52,136 nucleotides of DNA from JBKEAR01 sp047972425 (GCA_047972425.1 JBKEAR010000014.1:1-52136), one strand, 5' to 3'. Positions 33,675-43,417 are shown, numbered from the stretch's first letter. Notes: generated by a model not told the origin, from the letters alone. Translations and numbers: made by a program.

Positions 33675-34439
33675 TTATTCGCAAGACCAATCTTCTAATT
33701 GCTCAACCGAAAATTCATCGCCCTCTTCTGCCGCAAATTCATAATATTCCTTAGCTTTATCACAATCTTTATCCACAGCCCAACCTTGTTGATAATAATA
33801 GGCAACATTGGCCGTAGCAATTACATGGCCTTGCTCGGCGGCTTTCATATACCAATCAAAAGCTTTATTATAATCCTTGGCTAATCCCATGCCTTTTTCG
33901 TACATATAACCAATATTATTTTGCGATTTGGCATGGCCTTGATCGGCCGCACGAAAATACCAATAAATAGCCTCTTTATAATTCTTTTTGGTCGCAATGC
34001 CATCACGATAATAATAAGCCAAATTACTTTGTGCGGTGTCATAATCTTGCTCCGCCGCCTTTATATACCATTTAAAAGCCTCGGCATCGTTTTTTTCTAC
34101 ACCCAAGCCATTCTGATAAAGATAACCAATGTTATTTTTTGCCGCAGCATCATTTTGTGCGGCTGCTTTTTGATACCAAAACATTGCTTTGGTATAATCT
34201 GGCTCCCCTAAATATCCTAAATCGTAAATATAGGCGATATAATATTGGGCATCCACATTACCTTTTATCGCCGCAGGCTCTAAATATTCGGCCGCTTTTT
34301 TATAATCTTGTTCAACACCATCTTCGCCAAAATAATATTGCACACCTTTTTCATAATCCGATAATTTTTCGGCTGACCATGCATTTAACATGAATGGAGC
34401 AAGTAATATAAGCAATATATAATGGCGAAGATGTTTCAA
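33675..34439 (-). CDS. Secreted Sel1-repeat protein
   Basis: 254 aa. A signal peptide (HYILLILLAPFMLNAWSA) precedes about six Sel1-like repeats of roughly 36 residues (A-x-x-x-IGYLYxxGxGV...A-x-x-WYxKAAEQ). Such alpha-solenoids mediate protein contacts; the partner is unknown. The start is TTG at 34439, with AGAGGA overlapping the copA stop 4 bases upstream, so it is coupled to copA. Confidence 0.88.
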   Translation of the reverse strand: MKHLRHYILLILLAPFMLNAWSAEKLSDYEKGVQYYFGEDGVEQDYKKAAEYLEPAAIKGNVDAQYYIAYIYDLGYLGEPDYTKAMFWYQKAAAQNDAAAKNNIGYLYQNGLGVEKNDAEAFKWYIKAAEQDYDTAQSNLAYYYRDGIATKKNYKEAIYWYFRAADQGHAKSQNNIGYMYEKGMGLAKDYNKAFDWYMKAAEQGHVIATANVAYYYQQGWAVDKDCDKAKEYYEFAAEEGDEFSVEQLEDWSCE

Positions 34440-34443
34440 TTTA

Positions 34444-37014
34444 TTATTCCTCTTTAATCTTAAAGTTGCGCAATCTTAAGGCATTGGTTACCACCGAAAC
34501 CGATGATAATGCCATAGCTGCACCGGCAAAGGCTGGTTTTAATAATAAACTATCATTAAACCCAGAAAATGCAAATAATAATCCCATAGCGACCGGTATG
34601 GTAATTGCATTATAAAAGAAAGCAAAAAACAAATTTTGTTTAATATTTTTTAAAGTGGCTTTAGAAAGCTCTACCGCTTTATAGGCATCCCATAAATCGC
34701 CTTTCATCAAAACAATATCGGCGGTTTCTATGGCAACATCAGTCCCTTGGCCAATGGCAATACCCACATCGGCTTGGGCTAATGCAGGGGCATCGTTAAT
34801 ACCATCGCCCACCATACCAACTTTTTGACCATTGCTTTGGAGCTCAATAATTTTATTGGCTTTATCTTCGGGGCGAACCTCAGCCAAAATTTCATCAATA
34901 CCCACCATCTCGGCAATGGCGAAAGCGGTTTGTTTGTTATCGCCTGTAATCATTACGGTTTTATATCCTTTAGATTTAAGCTGTTCAATCGCTTTAACCG
35001 AGGATTCTTTTAAAGGGTCTGCCACAGCAATAATCGCAGTAAATTTTCCCCCAATAGCCACATATAAAGCGGTTTTGGCTTGGGCGGATAATTGGGCGGC
35101 TTGGCTGTTATCTTTTACCTCAAAACCAAGCTCTTGCATATATTGTAAATTACCCACATTAACGGTTTTATCTTCAATTGCACCATGAATGCCGCGGCTA
35201 GTAACCGATTGGAAATCAGTCACTTTTAATAGGCTAATATTTTTCTCTTTGGCGTAATCGATAATAGCCTCGCCCAATGGATGCTCGGACTGTGTTTCTA
35301 ATGATGCCACATATTGAATAAGCTGTTCTTGGGTGAAATCATCATTCATCATTACAATATCAGTAATACTTGGTTTCCCTTGGGTGATTGTACCGGTTTT
35401 ATCAAAGGCTATGATATTAAGCTGGCTAGCTGTTTGCAAAGCCTCGCCCCCTTTGATTAAAATACCATTTTTTGCACCTAAGCCTGTACCCACCATGATA
35501 GAGGTTGGTGTGGCCAAACCCAAAGCACATGGGCAAGCAATCACAAGAACGGATATTGCAATCATAATAGCAAAGCTCATGGGGCTGGTTAAATTGGTAT
35601 GAGCTAAAATTTCGGGGTGATAAGTTAAGACAAAATACCACGCAATGGCCGATACTACCGCAATGGCAATAACAGCCGGAACAAATATACCTGAAATCTG
35701 ATCGGCCAATTTAGCAATGGGTGCTTTAGAACCTTGGGCGTCCTCGACCATTTTAATAATTTTAGATAATGTTGTATCTTCATCAATCGCCGTTACCCGC
35801 ATTTTAAAAGCACCAGCTTTATTGATGGTGGCACCAATCACTTGGTCTTTGGCTTTTTTGACAACCGCAATAGGCTCGCCAGTTAACATAGATTCATCTA
35901 CTGTAGAATTGCCCTCAATAATCACACCATCAAGGGGAATTTTCTCGCCCGGTTTAACAAGCAAAATATCATTCAGCATAATTTCTTCTATATCAACCAC
36001 TTCGATATCATTACCATTCACCAAATTGGCGGTTTGGGCTTGTAATCCGGCAAGCTCTTGAATAGCACGCGATGTTTTACCTTTAGAGTAGCTTTCTAAA
36101 TATTTCCCCAATAATATCAGCGCTAAAATAACAGCACCGGCCTCAAAATAAAGGGACATAACTGCCTGTTGGTCCCCCATCAATACGCGCACAACATTAT
36201 AATAAGAATATAAAAATGCGGTGCTTGTTCCCATGGCAATCAGTGAGTCCATATTGGGTGAACGCCGCCATAGATTTTTAAAGCCACTCACAATCATATT
36301 ACGTGCCAAATAAATAACCGGTAACACCAAAATTGCTTGCGCCGCTGCAAAAACTTTTGCGCCGCTCAAGGTTTCGGGGTTAATAAAGCTTGGGAGGATA
36401 CTCGGGTTAATCATCTCTATCATGGCAAGTAATGTTACTGGCAAGGCAAATAGGGCAACAAGCAAAAATTGGTTATATTCGCGCTTTAATTCTTTTTGCT
36501 GATTTTCGGCCTCTTGTTCGTAAACATTTTTAGATTTATCAATCACTTGTGGATGATAGCCTGCATCTTCAATGGCTTTTAAAATATCCTTGGTTTTAAT
36601 TTGACCTTTATGATAAGCAATTTTTGCTTTAGAGGTTGCAGCAACCGTATCAACCGACACAATACCTTCTAGCTGCCCGACAGCTTGGGCAACTATATGG
36701 GCGCAATGGTCGGAGTTCATTCCGCCAACATTAAGCTCTAAAAATGCCGATTGTTCTTCGGCCACATTAAAGCCCGTTTGACTAACTAACGCTTTTATGC
36801 GTTCCATATCAGGTTTAGAATCAGTATAAATTGTGGCTTTATGTGTAGCAATATTCACGCTGGCATCGGCAATATCATCGACCGATTTTAAGGCTTTTTC
36901 TAACCTTGCCGCACAAGAGGCACAGTTCATTCCGCGGATTGCAACGCTTGTTTGCATCTTTTTTTGCTCGGGTAATGCTGATAATTCTTGTTGTTCCATA
37001 ACATTTTCTTTCAT
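34444..37014 (-). CDS. copA: Copper-exporting P1B-type ATPase
   Basis: 856 aa. First metal-binding domain GMNCASCAARLE (C31, C34). The second HMA domain is degenerate: GMNSDHC has Ser101 in place of the first Cys, leaving a single Cys104. Then come eight membrane segments with the CPC site (ACPCALGLATPTS), phosphorylation DKTGTITQG and hinge GDGINDAPALAQADVGIAIGQGTD. It pumps Cu(I) to the periplasm. The start is uncertain between 37014 and 36999 because no clear Shine-Dalgarno is seen. Confidence 0.93.
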   Translation of the reverse strand: MKENVMEQQELSALPEQKKMQTSVAIRGMNCASCAARLEKALKSVDDIADASVNIATHKATIYTDSKPDMERIKALVSQTGFNVAEEQSAFLELNVGGMNSDHCAHIVAQAVGQLEGIVSVDTVAATSKAKIAYHKGQIKTKDILKAIEDAGYHPQVIDKSKNVYEQEAENQQKELKREYNQFLLVALFALPVTLLAMIEMINPSILPSFINPETLSGAKVFAAAQAILVLPVIYLARNMIVSGFKNLWRRSPNMDSLIAMGTSTAFLYSYYNVVRVLMGDQQAVMSLYFEAGAVILALILLGKYLESYSKGKTSRAIQELAGLQAQTANLVNGNDIEVVDIEEIMLNDILLVKPGEKIPLDGVIIEGNSTVDESMLTGEPIAVVKKAKDQVIGATINKAGAFKMRVTAIDEDTTLSKIIKMVEDAQGSKAPIAKLADQISGIFVPAVIAIAVVSAIAWYFVLTYHPEILAHTNLTSPMSFAIMIAISVLVIACPCALGLATPTSIMVGTGLGAKNGILIKGGEALQTASQLNIIAFDKTGTITQGKPSITDIVMMNDDFTQEQLIQYVASLETQSEHPLGEAIIDYAKEKNISLLKVTDFQSVTSRGIHGAIEDKTVNVGNLQYMQELGFEVKDNSQAAQLSAQAKTALYVAIGGKFTAIIAVADPLKESSVKAIEQLKSKGYKTVMITGDNKQTAFAIAEMVGIDEILAEVRPEDKANKIIELQSNGQKVGMVGDGINDAPALAQADVGIAIGQGTDVAIETADIVLMKGDLWDAYKAVELSKATLKNIKQNLFFAFFYNAITIPVAMGLLFAFSGFNDSLLLKPAFAGAAMALSSVSVVTNALRLRNFKIKEE

Positions 37015-37034
37015 TATATATATTCAACAATATA

Positions 37035-37065
37035 AATATAGAAACTACAACTATTGTAGAGTCAA
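37035..37065 (-). promoter_or_regulatory. MerR/CueR-type promoter of copA
   Basis: Minus strand -35 TTGACT (37065-37060) and -10 TATATT (37040-37035) are 19 bases apart, the overlong spacing that MerR-family activators correct. The spacer holds the perfect dyad CTACAA-N3-TTGTAG (37045-37059). A CueR-like copper sensor is expected; its gene is not in the window. Confidence 0.8.
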
Positions 37066-37372
37066 GACTTAAATAGAATATAAGTAATAATCACCAATAA
37101 GCCAAATGGCTAATAATAGTTAGAGGGTTGGCTGAAAATTGGGGTGTTTACAACTGCCTCAGTTTCTCAAAGCTACCTTTTAATCATATATTTGCTGCAT
37201 CTCCCATTATTCGTTCTAAAATTCAATACTTCATTTTTTATATTTATTCTGTTGTTAATGGTGAAGTAAAGCCGAGCATGCGAGGAACCATCATCATACT
37301 TATTGGCATATTTTAATTTAAGATTATATTGCTCCTTTATTCTCTCCCTAAATTCGCAATACCCCCTATATC
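37066..37372. other. Gene-poor stretch between copA and tatA
   Basis: About 300 bases without a convincing gene. A 62-codon open frame at 37128-37316 lacks a ribosome-binding site and family features, and I do not call it. A small hairpin AGCCA-AA-TGGCT lies near 37100. The rest looks like decayed sequence. Confidence 0.4.
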
Positions 37373-37401
37373 TTTACTAGTATTTCATATGCAAATATGA
37401 T
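37373..37401 (+). promoter_or_regulatory. tatABC promoter
   Basis: -35 TTTACT (37373-37378), a 17-base spacer and -10 TATGAT (37396-37401), giving a leader of about 30 bases. Confidence 0.55.
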
Positions 37402-37438
37402 AAATTATTTCATATTTTATTTTTAGGAGTTTATTTTT

Positions 37439-37672
37439 ATGTTTGGTAAATTTGGTGTAACAGAGCTCATCATTATTTTGATTATTGTGGTGGTTATTTT
37501 TGGTGGTCGCGGTAAAATTTCGGCCATTATGGGCGATGTTGGCTCTGGCCTTAAAGCCTTTAAAAAATCGGTAAAAGATGACGAAGAAGAAATCAAAGCC
37601 GAAAAAACAACCATTAATGCCGAGTCTACACCCGAAGCAAAAGTAGCCGAAGAAGATAATAAAGAAGCTTAA
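37439..37672 (+). CDS. tatA: Twin-arginine translocase subunit TatA
   Basis: 77 aa. One N-terminal membrane segment (FGVTELIIILIIVVVIFG), then the amphipathic helix with GRGKISAIMGDVGSGLKAFKKSV and an acidic tail. It forms the pore-like element of the Tat system. tatB follows after 6 bases. Confidence 0.95.
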   Translation: MFGKFGVTELIIILIIVVVIFGGRGKISAIMGDVGSGLKAFKKSVKDDEEEIKAEKTTINAESTPEAKVAEEDNKEA

Positions 37673-37678
37673 TATCTG

Positions 37679-38053
37679 ATGATACCCGGATTGAGCGGTG
37701 CGGAATTTTTAGCCGTTGCCATTATTGCTTTATTGATTGTTCCATCGAAAGACTTGCCCAAAGTTGCGCGCGAGGCCGGTAAATTATGGGTACGGCTTAA
37801 GCATCAAATCGCCAATATACGTTCAAGCTTTGATAAAGCGATGTCGGAAATGGAGCTAGAGGAAATTAAGCGCACTGGGGCGCATATCCATGATGCAATG
37901 GAGCCGATAAAAAATCCGAAAGAAGCGGCAAAAAAATATGTAAATAAGGCGATAGCCGCCGAGCAACTGAATATTGCAGATGATATTAAAGAGGTACAAG
38001 AGGAAGTCTCCAAAGTGAGTGAAGACCTTAATAAACAAGAAGGTAAAGAATGA
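37679..38053 (+). CDS. tatB: Twin-arginine translocase subunit TatB
   Basis: 124 aa. The membrane segment GAEFLAVAIIALLIVPSKDLPKVAREAGK carries the TatB-type Glu and the PKDLPK-like hinge (PSKDLPK), followed by a long amphipathic, Glu/Lys-rich tail. It overlaps tatC by 4 bases (ATGA). Confidence 0.94.
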   Translation: MIPGLSGAEFLAVAIIALLIVPSKDLPKVAREAGKLWVRLKHQIANIRSSFDKAMSEMELEEIKRTGAHIHDAMEPIKNPKEAAKKYVNKAIAAEQLNIADDIKEVQEEVSKVSEDLNKQEGKE

Positions 38054-38874
38054 CCACAGTGGATGACGAAATGCAAGCCATGGAAGACGGCCAAAAGCCA
38101 GAAACCCCCGATGATGCAAATGATAAAAGCAATATGGGTTTATGGGAGCATTTAACCGAGTTACGCACCCGTTTAATTAAAGCTGTAGCTGTTATTTTTG
38201 TTATATTCATTGTTTGTTTTTTTGGGCTTTCGCAACCCTTATATGAATTTTTAGCTCAACCGATGCGTAGTGCATTGGCTGCACAAGGGATTGACCCAAG
38301 CTTTTATTTCTCGGCTGCATTTTCACCGATTATGACGCAAATCCGCCTTTCCTTTTTGGCGGCCATCTTCTTTGGTTTCCCTTATTTATGCTACCAATTA
38401 TGGGCATTTATCGCCCCCGGTCTTTATAAGCGGGAAAAAGAAATTACCGTACCTGTTTTAGTGGGTACGCCGTTGCTCTTTTTTTCGGGCGCTTTATTTG
38501 CCCGCTTTTTGATGTTCCCGATTGTTTATCGTTTTGCGGTGTCTTTTGCGGGCGATAACTTAAACCCTCTGATTGATATGAGCAAATATCTTACCGATAG
38601 TGTCCGGCTTATTTTAGCTTTTGGCATTTGTTTTGAGCTCCCCCTACTCCTTTGTATTATGAGCATTTTCGGGATTATCGAGGCCGCACAGCTTAAACGA
38701 TGGCGGCGTTATTTTGTCCTTGTTGCAGCTGTTGTGGGTGCATTACTCACACCATCGGATTTACTCAGTATGTTTTTGCTCGCTATCCCGTTACTTGTTC
38801 TGTATGAAATTTCTATATGGTTGGTTACCATGCTTGAGCGCCGCCGTGGGAATGAAACAACCGAGCAAGCTTAG
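38050..38874 (+). CDS. tatC: Twin-arginine translocase subunit TatC
   Basis: 274 aa with six membrane segments. It has the N-terminal LWEHLTELRTRLIKA motif that binds the twin-arginine signal, and FELPLLLCIM in the fifth segment. With TatA and TatB it exports folded cofactor enzymes, such as molybdenum enzymes, fitting the presence of modABC. It ends 4 bases from the convergent anSME gene. Confidence 0.96.
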   Translation: MTTVDDEMQAMEDGQKPETPDDANDKSNMGLWEHLTELRTRLIKAVAVIFVIFIVCFFGLSQPLYEFLAQPMRSALAAQGIDPSFYFSAAFSPIMTQIRLSFLAAIFFGFPYLCYQLWAFIAPGLYKREKEITVPVLVGTPLLFFSGALFARFLMFPIVYRFAVSFAGDNLNPLIDMSKYLTDSVRLILAFGICFELPLLLCIMSIFGIIEAAQLKRWRRYFVLVAAVVGALLTPSDLLSMFLLAIPLLVLYEISIWLVTMLERRRGNETTEQA

Positions 38875-38878
38875 ATTG

Positions 38879-40042
38879 TTATCCAAGCCCATGAGTACGG
38901 GCATATTCGGCTGCAATATCCTTAAAAATATCATCGGTATTTTTGAAAAAATATTTCCAGCCCTCGCATAAATAGGCTTTCGGGTTGGGTGATTTGGCAT
39001 CGGGTACAAACCGATTTTTCGGGCATTCCCCCCAGCATCTTGTTAAATAAGGGCAGCTATGGCAACACCGGGGTAATGTGCCAGATTTCATTTTGCCAAA
39101 CTCCGTTTGTTTAGAACTAAAAGCTAAATCAGATAAATTTTCCTTTGCAATATTGCCTAGCCGCCATTCATCATCCACAAAATGATCACAAGCATAGAGG
39201 TCGCCATTATGTTCTAAAGCAAGGGCATCGCCGCAATCTTGTTTAAACAAACATAACGAGCTTTCTAAGCCGAATTTATAACCAACCTGAAGGTCAAATA
39301 GCTGAATATATACTTGTTGCACATGGTTCGCCCCATACCATTCTTTACAAACTTCGCTTAAAAATTGCCCCCATAATTTGGGGCGGACTGTCCAAGGTGT
39401 CACATTAATATTCTTCCCTTGGCGGATTGGCTCCACACAGGGAATAAACTGAATAAACCGAAAACCAAGGGTATTAACCAAATGCCGATAAACTTGTTTA
39501 GGTTGCTGTGCATTTAGGCTATTAACCACACAAAGCGCATTAACTGCGACATCATATTTTTGCAGGTTTTCAAGGCCATTAACCACCAAATCATAAGAAC
39601 CTTTACCCCTTTTATCTTTACGATAAGCATCGTGCATTTCTTTATTGCCATCAATGCTTAGGCCAACCAAAAAATTATGTTCTTTTAAAAATTTTGCCCA
39701 ATCTTCGGTGATTAACACCCCGTTAGTCTGTACTGCATTTTCAATTTGGATATTCGGATTTTGCGGTTTGTGTTTTTGCTGGAGCGTTACAATTTTATGA
39801 AAATAATCTAAGCCGCATAAGGTGGGCTCGCCCCCTTGCCATATAAAATTAATTTGATGATTCCCAAGCGCCACTTGGCTTTCAATATAAGATTGCACCC
39901 AAACTTCAAGCATATCATCATTCATTAAATGAGAAGGCTGCTCGAACATCAGTTCTTTTTTGAGATAAAAACAATATTGGCAATCCAAATTACATTTGGG
40001 GCCAATGGGTTTTGTAACAACAGAAAACGTCTGGCGGTTCAT
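38879..40042 (-). CDS. Anaerobic sulfatase-maturating enzyme (radical SAM, SPASM)
   Basis: 387 aa. The radical SAM cluster motif CNLDCQYC (C17, C21, C24), then a SPASM domain with cysteines in CGDALALEHNGDLYACDHF and CCHSCPYLTRCWGECPKNRF. It oxidises the active-site Cys or Ser of sulfatases to formylglycine without oxygen. Its target is the sulfatase encoded just upstream. A terminator separates the two genes and no promoter fits behind it, so expression probably depends on read-through. Confidence 0.93.
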   Translation of the reverse strand: MNRQTFSVVTKPIGPKCNLDCQYCFYLKKELMFEQPSHLMNDDMLEVWVQSYIESQVALGNHQINFIWQGGEPTLCGLDYFHKIVTLQQKHKPQNPNIQIENAVQTNGVLITEDWAKFLKEHNFLVGLSIDGNKEMHDAYRKDKRGKGSYDLVVNGLENLQKYDVAVNALCVVNSLNAQQPKQVYRHLVNTLGFRFIQFIPCVEPIRQGKNINVTPWTVRPKLWGQFLSEVCKEWYGANHVQQVYIQLFDLQVGYKFGLESSLCLFKQDCGDALALEHNGDLYACDHFVDDEWRLGNIAKENLSDLAFSSKQTEFGKMKSGTLPRCCHSCPYLTRCWGECPKNRFVPDAKSPNPKAYLCEGWKYFFKNTDDIFKDIAAEYARTHGLG

Positions 40043-40061
40043 CTATAATCTATTATCCATT

Positions 40062-40103
40062 AAAAAAATGCAGCTAAAGAAGTATATACGCCACTTTAGC
40101 TGC
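40062..40103 (-). terminator. Terminator between sulfatase and anSME
   Basis: Minus strand perfect 10-base arms GCAGCTAAAG / CTTTAGCTGC with a 14-base loop, followed by A and seven T. Only about 20 bases remain before the anSME start. Confidence 0.8.
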
Positions 40104-40124
40104 TATTTGGGAGCATAAGCAAGC

Positions 40125-41639
40125 TTAAAAACTTAAATTTTTCTTTTCGGTCTTAACGCCTTTTGTTTTTAAACCTGTATCGTAATCGCGCACAATGGGC
40201 GATACACCGTCATCGGGTTTGGGGCGGAAAAGCCCCATCCATTCTACCCCCTTATCCTCACGCCACGGACGCAACATAAACTGATAAGTGCGGAAGCTAT
40301 CACGGGTTTTCTCCATATAGGCATATAAATCATCATGGAGCTTGTTCCGAATAGCCGTATATTTAGGATTATCAATCAGATTATGCATCTCATAAGGGTC
40401 ATTGTTGCGATCATAAAGTTCATCGGTATCAAATAGATTAATCACCAATTTATAATCATCGGATACCCATGCGCGCATCGGGATAAATCCGCCAAAACTA
40501 TCATGCTCGATTTCATAGCGGTTAAAGCTGACCATCACACTATATTTTTTATTGGGGTTACTCCCTGTAACCAAAGGCAATAAACTTTCGCCTTGTAAAA
40601 TATCTGGCACTTTAATGCCCGCAATATCCAGCATGGTGGGTAGTAAATCAATATGGCTCACCGGTGTTTCAATTTGCTGCGATACCGGCTGATTAAGCGG
40701 AGGCTGAATAATCAGCGGTATCCTTGCAATATCATCATAGGCATTGGCGCCTTTGCTAATCAGCCGATGCGCCCCCATCATTTCTCCGTGGTCGGATGTA
40801 AAAATAATCCATGTATTTTTTCTATCTTCGTCACTTAGGCTATCGAGCACACGGCCAATTTCGTCATCCACATAATCATTGCAAGCAAAATAAAGCGGGT
40901 GGCGATATTTACCGTCAGGCGATTTGGGATAACCCATCGCTTCCGACCAATGGCGCTGATGGGCAGGTTTAGACGATAAATCATCATCTTGTTTGCCATG
41001 CAAATCATAAGCAAAATCTTGATATTTTCGGATATATTCAGCCGGGCAAGTAAATGGATGATGGGGTTCATCGTAAGAAAGTACCAATAAAAAAGGCGAT
41101 TTTTTCTTTTGTTTACTTAAAAAATCAATCCCTCGGTTCGATATCCGATGCGCCCAAGTAAATTCTGCTGTAATGTTATGTTCCTCGATATCTTCTAAGC
41201 TATTAAGGCCATTACGCCACAGCAAAATTTCCTCTTCGGTCAGGTCATTCAAATAATTTATACCATCATACCAATATTCTTTATCCCACTCATCGGGGCA
41301 AATACCTGTGCCAAAATAATCATGGCCATCTAAATGCCATTTGCCCACATAAGCAGTATTATAACCGGCCTTTTTAAAATATTGCCCCATGGTGCGGATA
41401 TTTTTACCCAAAGGTAAATTGTTAGACCATGGCCCCGAATTTTGGGCAAAAATACCCGTAAATATCCCTGCACGTGCCGGCGTACATACGGGCGATGTTG
41501 TAAAGGCAGAGTTAAACCGCACCGCATTATCGGCCAAGTTATCAATATGGTTGGTATTTAAATCTTGGCCTGCATAACAGCCAATCATATTGGTGGCTTG
41601 TGTGTCGGTCATGATAAAAATTATATTGGGCTGCTGCAT
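40125..41639 (-). CDS. Cytoplasmic Cys-type sulfatase
   Basis: 504 aa alkaline-phosphatase-superfamily sulfatase. The active-site signature C-x-P-x-R is CTPAR (C52-R56), a Cys-type substrate for formylglycine formation. Metal and fold blocks are NIIFIMTDTQ, YVGKWHLDGH and TSDHGEMMGAH. There is no signal peptide, so the sulfated substrate must be imported first, presumably by the symporter encoded upstream. The sugar or ester specificity cannot be told from sequence. AGGAG lies 6 bases before the ATG. Confidence 0.93.
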   Translation of the reverse strand: MQQPNIIFIMTDTQATNMIGCYAGQDLNTNHIDNLADNAVRFNSAFTTSPVCTPARAGIFTGIFAQNSGPWSNNLPLGKNIRTMGQYFKKAGYNTAYVGKWHLDGHDYFGTGICPDEWDKEYWYDGINYLNDLTEEEILLWRNGLNSLEDIEEHNITAEFTWAHRISNRGIDFLSKQKKKSPFLLVLSYDEPHHPFTCPAEYIRKYQDFAYDLHGKQDDDLSSKPAHQRHWSEAMGYPKSPDGKYRHPLYFACNDYVDDEIGRVLDSLSDEDRKNTWIIFTSDHGEMMGAHRLISKGANAYDDIARIPLIIQPPLNQPVSQQIETPVSHIDLLPTMLDIAGIKVPDILQGESLLPLVTGSNPNKKYSVMVSFNRYEIEHDSFGGFIPMRAWVSDDYKLVINLFDTDELYDRNNDPYEMHNLIDNPKYTAIRNKLHDDLYAYMEKTRDSFRTYQFMLRPWREDKGVEWMGLFRPKPDDGVSPIVRDYDTGLKTKGVKTEKKNLSF

Positions 41640-41648
41640 TATATACTC

Positions 41649-43325
41649 CTATGCTTTGACCATTTTGTTTTTGGCTACCATATAAATACCGATAGCTAGA
41701 GCACTTAACCAACAGATTATAGCAAATGCGCCACCAAATGCATATCCACCAAATTGTGCCAAATAAGCATATACACCCACCATGATTAAAATAATCAGTA
41801 GCGATGTTGGTTTTACCCAACGCCAAGGGGTAATATCAACCGCATGGCTATTGTTAAACTCATAAGCTGTTTCTCTGGGGCGGAAATAGGTGATAGTAAG
41901 CATTAAAATCACATTAATCACAAAGTTAATACCCAATACATGGAGAAAATGGATATCGAACGAGAATACATATTTGATGAGAATATAACTTGTAATACCA
42001 TAGGCCAAAGCAGCTTTAGCAGCCAAAGCCGGAATACGGCGGAAAACAAAACCCATAACAATAATAGTCACTAAGGGGACGTTATAAACGCCATTCAGCT
42101 GCTTCATCCAAGCAAATAAGCCTTGGGGTGCATTGGCGATAGATGGTGCAATTAAAATAGAAGCCACAGCCAAAATTATACCAAAATATTTACCCACGGT
42201 AACCAATTTATCGGGCGTGGCATTTTTATTGACATAACCTTGGTAAATACCCAAGCTAAATAAGGTAGAGGCACTGTTTAAAAAGCTATTAAATGAGCTT
42301 AATACCGCACCAAATAATACCGCCCCAAAAAAGCCAACTAACGCTTTAGGCAAAACATTGGCAACAAGCTCCGGATAAGCCATATCGGACTGTTTTAAAT
42401 CGGGATATAAATGGAAGGCAATAATACCGGGGAACACCAAAATAAAAGGGCCAAAAATTTTAAGTAAAGCTGTTAACAACACACCTTTTTGGCCTTCTGC
42501 CAAATTTTTAGCCGCTAAGGTTCGTTGCACAATCCCTTGGTTGGTACACCAATAAAAAGTATTTACTAAAATCATACCGGTAAAAATGGCCGATAACGGT
42601 ACAGGGTCGCCAGAGCGGCCAATAGAATTCAGTTTTTCGGGGGCGTGCGTACCAATATAACGTAAACCCTCAACAACATCTCCACTACCTAAAGCCCATA
42701 GACCAAAAATGGGTACCATAAGCCCACCAATTAAGAGGCCAATACCATTAATACTATCGGATACTGCAACGGCTTTAAGCCCGCCAAATACCGCATAAAT
42801 TGAACCCACAACACCAAGGCCAACAATGGTAACCCAAAGGGCAGCACCGTGCGAAATATTTAAAAGCTCAGACACATTAAATAAGCTATTTAAAGCCAAA
42901 CCACCTGAATATAAAATGATTGGTAAAAAACAAATACCCGTTGCCACTAAAAAGCAGATATCCACGATGGTTCTGGTGGTACGATCATAACGCTCCTCAA
43001 TAAATTCGGGGATAGTTGTAATACCACGGGCTAAATATTTGGGCAAAAAATATAAAGCCATAAATACAAGAGTTAAACCTGAGGTGACCTCCCATGCCAT
43101 AACCGACATATTTGAGCGATAAGCTTGGCCGGCTTGGCCAACCAATTGCTCGGTCGAAAGATTGGTTAACATTAATGAACCGGCAATGACAGGGGCGGTC
43201 AGCGAGCGCCCTGCTAAAAAATATCCTTTTTCGGAGGATAAATCATCTTTACGGGTTTTATACCATGTGAGCAATGCCACAAGTACCGTAAAAAATAAAA
43301 AACTTAAAATTTGGAATATATTCAT
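41649..43325 (-). CDS. Sodium/solute symporter (SSS family)
   Basis: About 558 aa with some 14 membrane segments. The SSS patterns include LTNLSTEQLVGQAGQAYRSNMSV, GSIYAVFGGLKAVAVSD and a late RKxALAYG-like loop. It resembles SglT-type sugar symporters. Being 9 bases upstream of the sulfatase, it probably imports the sulfated substrate. Of two in-frame ATGs (43331 and 43325), the second is better spaced from GGGAGA. Confidence 0.88.
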   Translation of the reverse strand: MNIFQILSFLFFTVLVALLTWYKTRKDDLSSEKGYFLAGRSLTAPVIAGSLMLTNLSTEQLVGQAGQAYRSNMSVMAWEVTSGLTLVFMALYFLPKYLARGITTIPEFIEERYDRTTRTIVDICFLVATGICFLPIILYSGGLALNSLFNVSELLNISHGAALWVTIVGLGVVGSIYAVFGGLKAVAVSDSINGIGLLIGGLMVPIFGLWALGSGDVVEGLRYIGTHAPEKLNSIGRSGDPVPLSAIFTGMILVNTFYWCTNQGIVQRTLAAKNLAEGQKGVLLTALLKIFGPFILVFPGIIAFHLYPDLKQSDMAYPELVANVLPKALVGFFGAVLFGAVLSSFNSFLNSASTLFSLGIYQGYVNKNATPDKLVTVGKYFGIILAVASILIAPSIANAPQGLFAWMKQLNGVYNVPLVTIIVMGFVFRRIPALAAKAALAYGITSYILIKYVFSFDIHFLHVLGINFVINVILMLTITYFRPRETAYEFNNSHAVDITPWRWVKPTSLLIILIMVGVYAYLAQFGGYAFGGAFAIICWLSALAIGIYMVAKNKMVKA

Positions 43326-43417
43326 ATTCATTCTCCCTGTTATTCTTTTGGCTCTCTCTATCTTTAGCCAAAGTTTTTTAGATTTTTCTTTTATATTTAG
43401 TTAAATTATGAAATATT

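Noticed and set aside
37128..37316. 62-codon open frame between copA and tatA
   Set aside because: No ribosome-binding site, no recognisable motif and an odd composition; likely chance.
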